DNA of 64,000 nt from Dyadobacter frigoris (GTDB lineage Bacteria; Bacteroidota; Bacteroidia; Cytophagales; Spirosomataceae). A program made the translations under genes and the position numbers. The notes beneath the pieces are model-generated. The model was given only the letters and a program-made list of their open reading frames with translations, was not told where the DNA came from and made no database searches. Shown here in pieces: positions 8,861 to 17,841 of this stretch (its first letter is position 1; each line of letters begins with the position of its first letter). The stretch covers positions 124,001-188,000 of the forward strand of contig NZ_SZVO01000013.1 of the NCBI RefSeq assembly GCF_005280585.1, read 5' to 3'.

Positions 8861-8918
8861 CATTTATGCTAAAAATATCTAACTGCCGCACTAACGCCTA
8901 ATCGCTAAAAGCTCAAGA

Positions 8919-10202
8919 CTATCTTTCGCTTCTTTCTACATAAGCACGTTTTGGAGCACCAACATAAACCTGACGCGGACGTCCGATTGGTTCTTTATTC
9001 GCACGCATTTCTTTCCACTGAGCAATCCAGCCTGGCAAACGGCCAATAGCGAACATAACAGTGAACATATTGGTAGGAATACCAAGCGCACGGTAAATAA
9101 TTCCAGAGTAAAAATCTACGTTTGGATACAATTTACGTGATACGAAATATTCATCTTCCAAAGCTGCTTTTTCAAGTTTTTGAGCAATTTCCAAAACAGG
9201 ATCACTGATTCCCAATTTGCTCAAAACATCGTCAGCTGCTTTTTTGATGATACGTGCACGCGGATCAAAGTTTTTGTAAACACGGTGACCAAATCCAAAC
9301 AAACGGAAACCGCTTGATTTATCTTTCGCCATATCCACATATTTCTGAACATCGCCGCCATCATTTTTGATCGCTTCAAGCATTTCAATAACTTCCTGGT
9401 TTGCACCACCGTGAAGCGGCCCCCACAAAGCACTGATACCGGAAGAAATGGAAGAATAAATATTGGCATGAGAAGAACCTACCAGTCTTACCGTAGATGT
9501 AGAGCAGTTTTGTTCGTGATCAGCATGTAAAATAAGCAGTTTGTTCAAAGCCGCAGAAACAACAGGATCAACCTTGTATTTTTCAACGGGCAGAGAGAAC
9601 ATCATGTTCAGGAAATTTGAACAATAATCCAGGTCATTATTTGGGTAATTCACCGGATGCCCCTGTGATTTTTTATAAGACCACGTTGCAATGGTAGGCA
9701 ATTTCGAAAGCAAACGGATGATGTGCAATTCAGTAGTTTCAGGACTATCCAAATCAACCGTTTCAGGATAAAATGCGCTCATGGCACTTACCAGCGATGA
9801 CAAAACACCCATTGGATGCGCATTCACCGGAAAACCTTCAAAAATCTTGCGCATATCTTCGTTTACAAGCGTATGCGTAGTTATCTCATGCTGAAAAGTT
9901 GAATATTGTTCTTCTGTTGGCAGCTCGCCATATATTAAAAGGTAGGCCACTTCTAAAAACGAAGATTTTTCTGCCAATTCCTCAATCGAATATCCGCGGT
10001 AGTTTAATATTCCTTCTTCTCCATCTAAAAAAGTAATAGCGCTTTTTGTTGCGCCTGTATTTTTGTAACCTGCATCTATGGTGATGTAACCGGTCTGGTC
10101 ACGCAATTTAGCAATATCAATGGCCTTCTCTTTTTCACTACCTTCTATTACTGGGAACTGGTAATTTTTACCTTCAATGATTAATTCAGCTATTTCGGAC
10201 AT
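8919..10202 (-). CDS. gltA: Citrate synthase
   Basis: A 427-residue type II (hexameric-class length) citrate synthase joining oxaloacetate and acetyl-CoA at the entry of the TCA cycle. The catalytic residues are visible: His in ALWGPLHGGANQEV, His in FGFGHRVYKNFDPRA, and Asp in YPNVDFYSGIIYRALGIP. The N-terminal domain carries the family segment FLDGEEGILNYRGYSIEELAE. The CoA-binding C-terminus ends with RPRQVYVGAPKRAYV. It is monocistronic: its own intergenic region lies upstream and a terminator downstream. Confidence 0.98.
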   Translation of the reverse strand: MSEIAELIIEGKNYQFPVIEGSEKEKAIDIAKLRDQTGYITIDAGYKNTGATKSAITFLDGEEGILNYRGYSIEELAEKSSFLEVAYLLIYGELPTEEQYSTFQHEITTHTLVNEDMRKIFEGFPVNAHPMGVLSSLVSAMSAFYPETVDLDSPETTELHIIRLLSKLPTIATWSYKKSQGHPVNYPNNDLDYCSNFLNMMFSLPVEKYKVDPVVSAALNKLLILHADHEQNCSTSTVRLVGSSHANIYSSISSGISALWGPLHGGANQEVIEMLEAIKNDGGDVQKYVDMAKDKSSGFRLFGFGHRVYKNFDPRARIIKKAADDVLSKLGISDPVLEIAQKLEKAALEDEYFVSRKLYPNVDFYSGIIYRALGIPTNMFTVMFAIGRLPGWIAQWKEMRANKEPIGRPRQVYVGAPKRAYVERSER

Positions 10203-10530
10203 ATAAATTAAGAATAAAATTAAAAGGTTAGTTTACTATATATATGTTGATGACGGTTGGTAGCCCAAAGAACCACCCTACCTCTTATTTACTGAGCCTG
10301 TATGTTAATTTTAGATTAAATCTCGAAACTGACTTATTAACCGTAAATACACAAGCCGCAATATCTTAAAAAACCTTGTATTTTCTATTATTATCAATGT
10401 TTAATTTGTGAAAATTCAAGATCGGGACTATAATCTTACACAATTTTAAGTATTAATGATAATATTCTATGGATTAACCGGACAACATTTCTGATCTGTC
10501 TTGCTAAAAGTATTAAAACGGCTTTAATAC
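10203..10530. other. Intergenic region upstream of gltA
   Basis: About 330 AT-rich bases with no gene seen. A perfect 10-bp hairpin (AAGTATTAAA / TTTAATACTT, 10508-10532) sits at the 3' end of the next minus-strand gene and may terminate it, though its T tract is short. I could not identify a clear -33/-7 pair for gltA. Confidence 0.5.
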
Positions 10531-10986
10531 TTAGGAAACATCATTTTTAGTTTCAACAATCCCGACCGGATTCGAATTTAATACAGGCCTCAGTTGCAAT
10601 TTGACGAAATATCTACCGAACAGCCCGGTCAATATAACGGGCAATAAATGTGCCCCGTAAATGAATGATTTCCCTGTGATTCTGTAAGCAAAGGACGAGA
10701 ACATTGAGTAGACATATACTAACCAGAATGCGCTGATCAATAGCAATGCGATATAACCAATAGCAGCTTTTTTCTTGTCCACAAAACGAAATAAGGCTTC
10801 TGAAATCAAAATAGAAAAAGCTACAACCAAGAGTACAGTTCCAAGCGCACGAGGGAAAGTTTGGATGTAACTATGTTTATAAATCAATATACCTAATTTA
10901 CCGATCAAATTGGGATGCGCTAATAAATAAGCATCGGTAACACTTAAAACAAATAAAAGCAGAACACTGCTTAGCTTCTTATTCAT
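10531..10986 (-). CDS. Small polytopic membrane protein, unknown function
   Basis: A 151-residue protein with four predicted transmembrane helices (roughly residues 5-23, 46-64, 74-95, 105-125), basic loops and a short cytoplasmic tail. No family motif is recognised. The gene lies 36 bases downstream of miaA on the same strand and is probably co-transcribed with it. The hairpin at 10508-10532 overlaps its stop codon. Confidence 0.6.
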   Translation of the reverse strand: MNKKLSSVLLLFVLSVTDAYLLAHPNLIGKLGILIYKHSYIQTFPRALGTVLLVVAFSILISEALFRFVDKKKAAIGYIALLLISAFWLVYVYSMFSSFAYRITGKSFIYGAHLLPVILTGLFGRYFVKLQLRPVLNSNPVGIVETKNDVS

Positions 10987-11022
10987 AATGTTAAACTGAT
11001 AATTGTTAAATGCTGGTTTTGG

Positions 11023-11967
11023 TTAAATGTTTTGAGTAAACGAATTGTAAGCCATAATAATTCGTTTAATATTTTCTTCTTCGGTATTATTATAATCAAG
11101 CCAGTTGATTATAATTCCGTCTTTTTCCATTTTTCGGAAAAATGTCATTTGGCGTTTGGCAAAACGATGAATTTCGGTTTCCAGCCGTTTGTGCATTTCT
11201 TCATAGCTTAGTAATCCGGTGACGTACTGGGTTACATATTTATATTCAAGCCCATAATAAATCAGGCTTTCCGCACTGATGCCGGATTTTAAAAGTGATT
11301 CAACCTCTTCAATCAGGCCATTTTTCAATCTGTAATCCAATCTCTGACTAATTCTTTCACGTCTGATTTCCGCAGGCGGATTCAGTCCAAAAACAATAGG
11401 ATTATAAATAGTAGCCGAACCTGTTTGTAATAAAATTTCCTTTTCAGGGTTTTGTACCAAAAAAGTTGAAATCTCAATGGCACGGATTAGCCGTTTTCGG
11501 GTTGAGGTATCTGCCAAATTCTGATAGGAACTCACAAGTTTATTAAATAATGAAAGCAAATCTTCATTAGAAATTTCTTCAAGTTCTTCCCGAAGTTTTT
11601 CGTCAACCGGAATATCGGTGTAGGCATGTCCTTTCAATAAAGCATAAAAATAAAAACCTGTACCTCCGCAAGCAACCGGAACTTTGTCTCTGTTTGTAAT
11701 ATCTAAAAACGAAGTTTGAAAATCCTGTTGAAAAAGATTTACATTATACTTATCACCTGCATCCAGAATATCGATCAGATGATAAAGTATTTGTCGGCCG
11801 TCGACTACATATTCTTCCAGATCTTTCCCGGTACCAATATTCATTCCACGATAAACCTGGCGGGAATCAACACTTAAAATTTCACCATTTATCCGGGTCG
11901 CAACCTGATTGGCCAAATGTGTCTTACCGGATGCCGTTGGGCCTAAAATGATTAATAAAGGATTCAA
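11023..11967 (-). CDS. miaA: tRNA dimethylallyltransferase
   Basis: A 314-residue enzyme that transfers a dimethylallyl group to N6 of A37 in tRNAs reading UNN codons. The P-loop LGPTASGKTHLANQ is at residues 8-21, followed by ILSVDSRQVYRGMNIGTGK, YHLIDILD (DMAPP/tRNA site), ACGGTGFY, and the C-terminal insertion and zinc-free end FAKRQMTFFRK. Length is typical. It heads a small minus-strand group with the membrane protein downstream; the unrelated 314-residue gene upstream ends 36 bases away. Confidence 0.96.
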   Translation of the reverse strand: MNPLLIILGPTASGKTHLANQVATRINGEILSVDSRQVYRGMNIGTGKDLEEYVVDGRQILYHLIDILDAGDKYNVNLFQQDFQTSFLDITNRDKVPVACGGTGFYFYALLKGHAYTDIPVDEKLREELEEISNEDLLSLFNKLVSSYQNLADTSTRKRLIRAIEISTFLVQNPEKEILLQTGSATIYNPIVFGLNPPAEIRRERISQRLDYRLKNGLIEEVESLLKSGISAESLIYYGLEYKYVTQYVTGLLSYEEMHKRLETEIHRFAKRQMTFFRKMEKDGIIINWLDYNNTEEENIKRIIMAYNSFTQNI

Positions 11968-12003
11968 AAGATTGGATTATAGAGAATAAGTTGACAAAGA
12001 AAT

Positions 12004-12948
12004 TCAATGAATAGTTTTGACAAATTTACGACTTCCTGCATTATAAATCTCAATTAGTTTGTCACTTTCAGGCTTTCTATTCTCGCTATATCTTACGTTA
12101 AGTGTCGGATCCAGCCAAAAATGAACGGGGTCTTTGTCTGATATTTCTTCAAATCCCAGTCGCCGGTAACTCGTTCCATCCGACCACTCCAGATCAGCAT
12201 AAGTCATAATATCACCTGGTTTATATTCTTCCGTAAAGGCACGAAGAAGCTTATCAAACCCACCAACTACGGTCGTATTTCTCAGATTTGAAAAACGGAT
12301 TAATTCATAGGAACGGTAAAGTTTTCCTTCCCGCTCAAAAGTACGCGGGTGACTAAACGTTGCGACAGCAACTAGTAATTCTTCTATTCCCGTATCAATT
12401 TGAAAGTCAGCATTGAGAACCCGAAAATAACGTTTTGGCAAAAATAGCCCATAACGGATCTTGGAAGAAACGGATCCCTGCAAATGGTTTTTGTCCAAAA
12501 AGTCATTGGCAGTGGGTTTGTCCAGTTTTCTCGCCTGAGTAACTCTGCCCGGAATTCTTTGCGAGATTCCCAAAATAGCATTTAATCTGGATTGAACGAT
12601 TCCCCTTTTAGCATACCAGATATCTTCCCAAAGTGTAACTATGGATATTCCTTTTGACCGGATTTCACTTTGATTTATAATAAAATCCGCGATTTCGGAT
12701 TCATTTAAATTTCCATTATTTTGCCAGGTTTCCAAGTCTATGAGTTTTAAGACTAAAACCGTTTTTTCATTTTTTCGGACTTCAATCAGCTCAAAAGAAT
12801 CTTTCACAGTTGTCTTCGCTTCCCAATCAAAATGCATCGACGAAAGCCAATCAAACACTTCGCCGGTAAAAGTTGATTTAGAATTCAAAGTATTATCAAT
12901 TCGGTTACTGAAAAGCGGCAAGTTAGCGACTTGGCTGCTTTCTAACAA
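12004..12948 (-). CDS. Phage-like protein with Mom/GNAT-type fold signature
   Basis: A 314-residue cytoplasmic protein of uncertain role. The N-terminal 130 residues look like a small endonuclease-type or regulatory module (EVRKNEKTVLVLKLIDLETW, SIVTLWEDIWYAKRGIVQSRL). The C-terminal part has motifs I associate from memory with phage-encoded acyltransferase-like proteins: DKPTANDFLDKNHLQGS, ELIRFSNLRNTTVVGGFDKLL, DIMTYADLEWSDG, YRRLGFEE. It sits between miaA and the Ada-type gene on the same strand, only 9 bases downstream of the latter, so it may be part of a DNA-damage or modification operon. Function not assigned. Confidence 0.6.
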   Translation of the reverse strand: MLESSQVANLPLFSNRIDNTLNSKSTFTGEVFDWLSSMHFDWEAKTTVKDSFELIEVRKNEKTVLVLKLIDLETWQNNGNLNESEIADFIINQSEIRSKGISIVTLWEDIWYAKRGIVQSRLNAILGISQRIPGRVTQARKLDKPTANDFLDKNHLQGSVSSKIRYGLFLPKRYFRVLNADFQIDTGIEELLVAVATFSHPRTFEREGKLYRSYELIRFSNLRNTTVVGGFDKLLRAFTEEYKPGDIMTYADLEWSDGTSYRRLGFEEISDKDPVHFWLDPTLNVRYSENRKPESDKLIEIYNAGSRKFVKTIH

Positions 12949-12957
12949 AGAATTAAA

Positions 12958-13812
12958 CTAGGAAACCAGCCCACCGTCCATTTTCGCAGCCTCCCAGCCT
13001 ATCAACGCTTTTTTCCTCAAACTGCCCCAACGGTATTCTCCCAAAATACCCTCCTTCCTGATAACCCGGTGACACGGAATAAGATATGCAATCGGATTAT
13101 CCCCTACCGCTGTTCCCACAGCCCTCACTGCTTTTGGATTTCCGATACTATTAGCAATTTGCTGATAAGTTGTCACGGAACCTTGCGGAATTGTTAGTAA
13201 AGCTTCCCATACTTTCAGCTGAAAATTTGTTCCCTGCACCATGATCGGCAGCTTTTCCAGCGTATCAAGATTTGGCGAAAAAATCCGGTGAACATAACTT
13301 TCAGTGATTTCCTGATTCGGTTCAATGGCTGCAAAATGCCATTTTTTCCCAAGTAAAATCAGTTGGTGTTCTCTGGTTTCCTCATCTACAAATGCCATAG
13401 CGCAAATTCCTCGCTCCGTCACCGCTATAAAACATTCTCCAAAAGGTGTCTGATGAAAGCCATAGCTTATTTGCAACCCTTTTCCGCCCGTTTTGAATTC
13501 CTGGGGAGTTACTGCTTCAATACCCGTAAATAAATCATATACCCGGCTCTGACTTGAAAGTCCAGCTGATTCTGCCAGCTCCACCAAATTTGTCGATTCC
13601 TTGATTTTTCCTTTTAGATAATCTGCCGTTATGTACTGTAAAAATTTCTTCGGGCTCACTCCTGCCCATTCCGTGAACATTCTTTGAAAATGAAATTGGC
13701 TGATGTTTACTTCTTCGGCCACTTCAAACAATGAAGGCTGGTTTTTGACATTTTCTGATATGTACTCAATTGCTTTTGCAATCTTTTCATAATTATAAGT
13801 TTTCTGATCCAT
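12958..13812 (-). CDS. AraC-type HTH / methylated-DNA-cysteine methyltransferase (Ada-like)
   Basis: A 284-residue bifunctional alkylation-damage protein. Residues 5-105 are an AraC/XylS DNA-binding domain (FEVAEEVNISQFHFQRMF, then SSQSRVYDLFTGIEAVTPQEFK). Residues 115-280 are an O6-alkylguanine DNA alkyltransferase with winged-helix segment TTYQQIANSIGNPKAVRAVG and active-site IPCHRVIRKEG, whose Cys accepts the alkyl group. The N-terminal zinc domain that senses phosphotriesters in E. coli Ada is absent, so autoregulation by that route is not possible. This short form is common in Bacteroidota. It is co-oriented with and very close to the gene at 12004-12948. Confidence 0.93.
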   Translation of the reverse strand: MDQKTYNYEKIAKAIEYISENVKNQPSLFEVAEEVNISQFHFQRMFTEWAGVSPKKFLQYITADYLKGKIKESTNLVELAESAGLSSQSRVYDLFTGIEAVTPQEFKTGGKGLQISYGFHQTPFGECFIAVTERGICAMAFVDEETREHQLILLGKKWHFAAIEPNQEITESYVHRIFSPNLDTLEKLPIMVQGTNFQLKVWEALLTIPQGSVTTYQQIANSIGNPKAVRAVGTAVGDNPIAYLIPCHRVIRKEGILGEYRWGSLRKKALIGWEAAKMDGGLVS

Positions 13813-13966
13813 TTGATTGTTAATTTGTTACACAAAGGTGCCGCCAAAAAACCTGCTCTTCAACCCAAAACTTGCGTTTATTATCAAAAATACCGGAATG
13901 TGAAATACGGAAATATTGATGAATGCAGTTATATTCACAGACTAATAATTATTTATCCAATCCGTA

Positions 13967-14617
13967 ATGATCATGGAATTAAACCCAAAAGAAACCGCCC
14001 TTGTTTTGATTGAATTTCAGAACGATTTCACCTCCGAAGGAGGCATATTTTACGGTGCAGTAAAAGGCGTGATGGAATCCAACAACATGCTTCAAAATAC
14101 AGTTGATACCGTTGCCGCAGCGCGCGAAGCCGGTGTTCATGTCATGTTCGTTCCGATTTCATTCACAGAAGATTATCACGAAATAACTGCCAAACCTTAT
14201 GGCATTATGAAAGGCGTTATTGACAACGGCGCTTTCAAAAAAAATACCTGGGGAACAGAAATTATCGATGTTTTGAAACCTGAAACCGGTGACGTGATCA
14301 TTGAAGGAAAACGTAGTTTCTGCGGATTTGCAAGTACAAACCTGGATTATATTTTGCGCAGCACGGGAATTAAAAATGTCGTTTTAGCTGGATATTTGAC
14401 GAATTGCTGCGTAGAATCGACGATGAGAACGGCTTATGATAAAGGATATAATGTAATCACATTAACCGATTGCTGCGCTACTTTAAGTCAGGCAGAGCAC
14501 GACAATGCTTTAAAAAGTGATTTCCCAATGTTCAGTCAACCGATGACACACAGCGATTTTATTGAGGTTCTGGAAAATCAGAAAGAACTGGAAATGAAAG
14601 GTAAAGGATACGAATAA
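13967..14617 (+). CDS. Isochorismatase-family cysteine hydrolase
   Basis: A 216-residue protein of the nicotinamidase/isochorismatase-like superfamily. The triad is visible: Asp in LVLIEFQNDFTSEGG, Lys in IIEGKRSFCGF, Cys in AGYLTNCCVESTMRTAYDKGY. The substrate cannot be read from sequence; these enzymes hydrolyse amides such as nicotinamide or N-carbamoyl compounds, or vinyl ethers. The start is either 13967 (MIMEL) or 13973 (MEL). A clean terminator follows 38 bases after the stop, so it is probably monocistronic. Confidence 0.88.
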   Translation: MIMELNPKETALVLIEFQNDFTSEGGIFYGAVKGVMESNNMLQNTVDTVAAAREAGVHVMFVPISFTEDYHEITAKPYGIMKGVIDNGAFKKNTWGTEIIDVLKPETGDVIIEGKRSFCGFASTNLDYILRSTGIKNVVLAGYLTNCCVESTMRTAYDKGYNVITLTDCCATLSQAEHDNALKSDFPMFSQPMTHSDFIEVLENQKELEMKGKGYE

Positions 14618-14654
14618 GAAAAACCACGTTTTAGTAATCGGCTGGTTGATAAAA

Positions 14655-14687
14655 GGGCTTCTTAACGATTTGTGAAGAAGCCCTTTT
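14655..14687 (+). terminator. Rho-independent terminator
   Basis: GGGCTTCTT and AAGAAGCCC pair around a short loop, then TTTT. It follows the isochorismatase-family gene and also faces the small minus-strand gene at 14708. Confidence 0.85.
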
Positions 14688-14707
14688 AATTTGAAGTAAA
14701 AACGATT

Positions 14708-14821
14708 TTAATATTCTTTTTTACTATCCTTTTTTACTTTCTTTTCAGCACGTTTTTCTTTTAGATTTTTCTCCGGCTCTTTTTTTGTGCTGCCCTTATC
14801 CAGATTCTTACCCTTTGCCAT
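14708..14821 (-). CDS. Tiny lysine-rich protein
   Basis: A 37-codon frame beginning MAKGKNLDKGSTKKEPEKN and ending KKEY, extremely basic (about 16 Lys or Arg). Similar tiny basic proteins starting with M-x-K-G-x-N-x-D-K-x-S recur in Bacteroidota genomes as I remember them, usually unannotated. It has no known function. The composition suits nucleic-acid or ribosome binding (inference). It lies alone between two terminated or divergent units. Confidence 0.55.
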   Translation of the reverse strand: MAKGKNLDKGSTKKEPEKNLKEKRAEKKVKKDSKKEY

Positions 14822-14907
14822 GACTATTAAGATTTAAATTTAATATGGTAAAATAACAGAAATAACCGCATATTTTGTATTGCAAGCTACTTAAAAATTT
14901 TCAGTAA

Positions 14908-15903
14908 CTACAAAACCTGTTTTTGTCCTTTCGTAATCCAATCCATAATTAAATTGGCCCTGCCGCCGGTAACGCCGTTACTCGGACTTTTTCCTTCTCC
15001 TCTCAGTTCCGCAACGATCAGCTCAATAAGAGGTTGCTGTACATGCGGCGGGTAAGGAATAGTAAACGTTTCCGAACCTGTCTCCGTTTCAACGACAATA
15101 TCAAATTTCTCAAAAAAGGAAAATTTGATTCTTCCCTTTGATCCAACAATTTGCGCCGAGTCTTCCCGCTGTTCTTTATTGATAGTGTAACACCAGGTTC
15201 CGGTTCCCAAAACGCCCGATTCAAATTCGAAATTTGCTACGGTTATGTCATCAGCTTCATATAAACCAGCCTGATTCCGGGCAATTCCGCTGGCCTGTTT
15301 TATTGGCCCCAAAACATATTCCAGGTAGTCAAACTGGTGTGATGCCAGATCATGAAAATGTCCGCCGCCTGATATTTCCGGCTGCACTCTCCATTTTGGT
15401 TTGCGTAGCTCCCCTACTTCTTCGTCATAAGGCTGCCATTGCAGACAAATATTCACATAGCGAATATCCCCAATAATGTTACTGTAAATCAACTCTTTAA
15501 GTTTTACAAAATAAGGCAATGACCGCCGGTAGTACGCCACAAAAAGCGGAATTCCGGTTTCTTTACTGACTGCGTTCATCCGGTCACATTCCCCGGCATT
15601 CATTGCCATCGGTTTTTCTACATAAACCGGTTTTCCGGCCCGCATCGCTTTTTCCGCATATTCCTCGTGCACGTTGGGAGGTGTAGCAATATAAACCGCA
15701 TTCACTTCCGGATCATTTATAAGGTCGTCCACGTTGCTGTACCATTTTGGGACATTATGTCTTTTTGCATAATCCTCCGCTTTTTCAGCATCCCTGCGCA
15801 TGACCGCAACAAGTTGGGAATTTGGTACTTTATTGAATGCCGGACCGCTTTTTACTTCGGTAACATTACCGCAGCCAATAATCCCCCATTTTATCTGATC
15901 CAT
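14908..15903 (-). CDS. Gfo/Idh/MocA family oxidoreductase
   Basis: A 331-residue NAD(P)-dependent dehydrogenase. The Rossmann motif GIIGCGNVTEVK is at residues 7-18, the ATPPNVHEEYAEKAMRAGKPVYVEKPM stretch with the catalytic-type EKP is near 95, and SGGGHFHDLASHQFDYLEYVLG (the His motif of the family) is near 180. The substrate is probably a sugar or cyclitol, not predictable here. Single gene, divergent from the VF530-like gene. Confidence 0.9.
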   Translation of the reverse strand: MDQIKWGIIGCGNVTEVKSGPAFNKVPNSQLVAVMRRDAEKAEDYAKRHNVPKWYSNVDDLINDPEVNAVYIATPPNVHEEYAEKAMRAGKPVYVEKPMAMNAGECDRMNAVSKETGIPLFVAYYRRSLPYFVKLKELIYSNIIGDIRYVNICLQWQPYDEEVGELRKPKWRVQPEISGGGHFHDLASHQFDYLEYVLGPIKQASGIARNQAGLYEADDITVANFEFESGVLGTGTWCYTINKEQREDSAQIVGSKGRIKFSFFEKFDIVVETETGSETFTIPYPPHVQQPLIELIVAELRGEGKSPSNGVTGGRANLIMDWITKGQKQVL

Positions 15904-16001
15904 AAACGTCTGATATTAAATTGAACTATTAAGTAAGCATAATAATTATTTATTCTAATCAATTTTCCTTTTACCTTTAATATCAATACTAAAATTTACG
16001 C

Positions 16002-16223
16002 ATGGAAGGCCAGCTGAATAATCCGTTGCACGGAAAAACATTAGAAGCAATATTGAATGAACTGGTTGAATATTTTGGATGGGAACAGCTTGGATATCAT
16101 ATCAATATAAATAGTTTTAATCACGAACCCAGTGTAAAATCCAGTCTTAAATTTTTAAGAAAAACGCCCTGGGCAAGAAAAAAAGTAGAAGATTTATATT
16201 TAAAAATGCTGGACAATAAATAA
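16002..16223 (+). CDS. VF530-family (DUF2132) small DNA-binding protein
   Basis: A 73-residue protein matching the VF530 family along its whole length: [25 protein letters not shown], then [27 protein letters not shown]. The family is a small alpha-helical domain reported to bind DNA; the cellular role is unclear. It stands about 100 bases upstream of cbpA on the same strand and may be transcribed with it. Confidence 0.88.
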   Translation: MEGQLNNPLHGKTLEAILNELVEYFGWEQLGYHININSFNHEPSVKSSLKFLRKTPWARKKVEDLYLKMLDNK

Positions 16224-16319
16224 ATTATGCCTTTTACTGCACGATTGATTTGTCCGTTTTAATCAATAAAAAAATGAATTTCAATAACTTGGTACCGAAT
16301 AACTTCATCAGATAAAAAC

Positions 16320-17213
16320 ATGGCTTTCGTTGATTATTATCAAATACTGGGTATAGAAAAAACTGCTTCCGAAAAAGATATAAAAGCGGCTTACCGGAAG
16401 CTTGCCCGGAAATACCATCCTGACGTAAACCCGAACGATCAGGAAGCACAAAAGAAGTTTCAGGAGCTTAATGAAGCAAACGAGGTTTTGAGTGATCCTG
16501 AAAAACGCAAAAAATATGACCAGTACGGAAAAGACTGGGAACATGGGGAAGAATATGAAAAAGCCAGGCAGTCGCGTGCATCTTCTGCCAATTATGGCGG
16601 TGGATTTTCATCGGGTGGCGGTGAAAATTTCTCTGACTTTTTCGAATCGATGTTTGGTGGCAATTCAGGATTTGGCGGTGGCCGTTCAGGAGGCAGACAA
16701 ACAAAATTCAGGGGCCAGGATTATCAGGCGGAAGTACATCTGACTTTAACAGAAGCATATGAAACGCATAAACAAACGCTGACGGTCAACGGAAAAAATA
16801 TTCGTATAACGGTACCGGCAGGGATTGAAAACGGACAAAATATCAAAATCTCCGGCCATGGCGGTCCTGGCAGCAACGGTGGCCCTAATGGCGATTTATT
16901 TATTACCTTTTCGGTAGCCAATGATGAAAAATTCAAACGCCTGAAAAATGATTTGTACCTCACGGCGGATCTTGATTTATATTCCGCAGTTTTAGGAGGA
17001 GAACTGATTATTGAAACGTTAAGCGGAAAAGTTAAGCTTCCTGTAAAAGCTGAAACACAAAATGGAAATATCGTTCGCTTAAAAGGAAAAGGTTTTCCGG
17101 TTTACAAACAGGATGGACAGTTTGGAGATTTATATGTAACATTCAACATAAAAATCCCGACAGATCTTACGGAAAAACAAAAGGAGCTGTTTACTGAATT
17201 ATCTAAATCCTAA
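16320..17213 (+). CDS. cbpA: DnaJ-class co-chaperone CbpA
   Basis: A 297-residue Hsp40 lacking the cysteine-rich zinc finger. The J domain is residues 5-70 with the HPD motif ([14 protein letters not shown]), followed by a Gly/Phe/Ser-rich linker (residues 88-125, [17 protein letters not shown]) and two C-terminal beta-barrel substrate domains ([19 protein letters not shown] to [13 protein letters not shown]). It stimulates DnaK ATPase and delivers unfolded clients. The next gene, 14 bases downstream, is the CbpM modulator, the pairing typical of class-B CbpA. Confidence 0.94.
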   Translation: MAFVDYYQILGIEKTASEKDIKAAYRKLARKYHPDVNPNDQEAQKKFQELNEANEVLSDPEKRKKYDQYGKDWEHGEEYEKARQSRASSANYGGGFSSGGGENFSDFFESMFGGNSGFGGGRSGGRQTKFRGQDYQAEVHLTLTEAYETHKQTLTVNGKNIRITVPAGIENGQNIKISGHGGPGSNGGPNGDLFITFSVANDEKFKRLKNDLYLTADLDLYSAVLGGELIIETLSGKVKLPVKAETQNGNIVRLKGKGFPVYKQDGQFGDLYVTFNIKIPTDLTEKQKELFTELSKS

Positions 17214-17227
17214 TCCTATTTTTTGCT

Positions 17228-17527
17228 ATGGAAACTGACCAATTAATTTCGATTGATATATTTTGTAATCACTATAAAGTTGAATATTCTTTCGTCCAGT
17301 CTCTCCGGGAGGTTGGATTAATTGATACTGTTATTGTTCAGGAAACGCAATATATTCATCTTCCTCAGCTTCAAAAACTGGAAAGAATGATTCGTTTGCA
17401 TGATGATCTGGACGTTAACCTGGAAGGAATCGAGGTTGTTCATCACCTGTTGAAACGTGTTGAATCCATGCAGAGCGAGATTGTTTCACTAAAAAACCGG
17501 TTGCGGCTTTACGAATCCCTCGACTAA
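17228..17527 (+). CDS. cbpM: Chaperone modulator CbpM
   Basis: A 99-residue protein of the MerR-like CbpM family, which binds the J domain of CbpA and inhibits it. The N-terminal part (LISIDIFCNHYKVEYSFVQSLREVGLI) forms the winged-helix-like region and the C-terminal part (LNLEGIEVVHHLLKRVESMQSEIV) the coiled coil. It is translated from the same operon as cbpA. Confidence 0.88.
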   Translation: METDQLISIDIFCNHYKVEYSFVQSLREVGLIDTVIVQETQYIHLPQLQKLERMIRLHDDLDVNLEGIEVVHHLLKRVESMQSEIVSLKNRLRLYESLD

Positions 17528-17841
17528 TCAATATTTTGGTATATAAAAGCTGCTGATTGTCAACGTATAAAAACAACCGTTTTAAAATGCTGATAATCAG
17601 TAGCTTTTATTCATTTAATTATTTTCAAAATTCCTTCTTAACGCTCCCGCTTATCAATTTCATTAAATTCTATTTTGGTAAGGATAATTAACACTGTTAG
17701 ATTCTACCATTCACACATTCTTCCAGGGCTTTTTCACATCGATGCAAATCAAAAAATAATGATTGACAAATAACGGCGTATCTTTGCAAAATGTTAAATG
17801 AAGGTAAATGAGCATTCACTTGCCCGACCATATTATAATTT
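17528..17841 (+). other. Intergenic region with promoter of the DEAD-box gene
   Basis: No gene seen in this 314-base stretch. A -7 element TATCTTTG lies at 17779-17786, about 55 bases before the helicase start; the -33 is weak (TTG only 13 bp upstream). An imperfect inverted repeat near 17547-17612 (AAAGCTGCTGATT / AATCAGTAGCTTT) with a following T run is a likely terminator for cbpAM. Confidence 0.5.
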
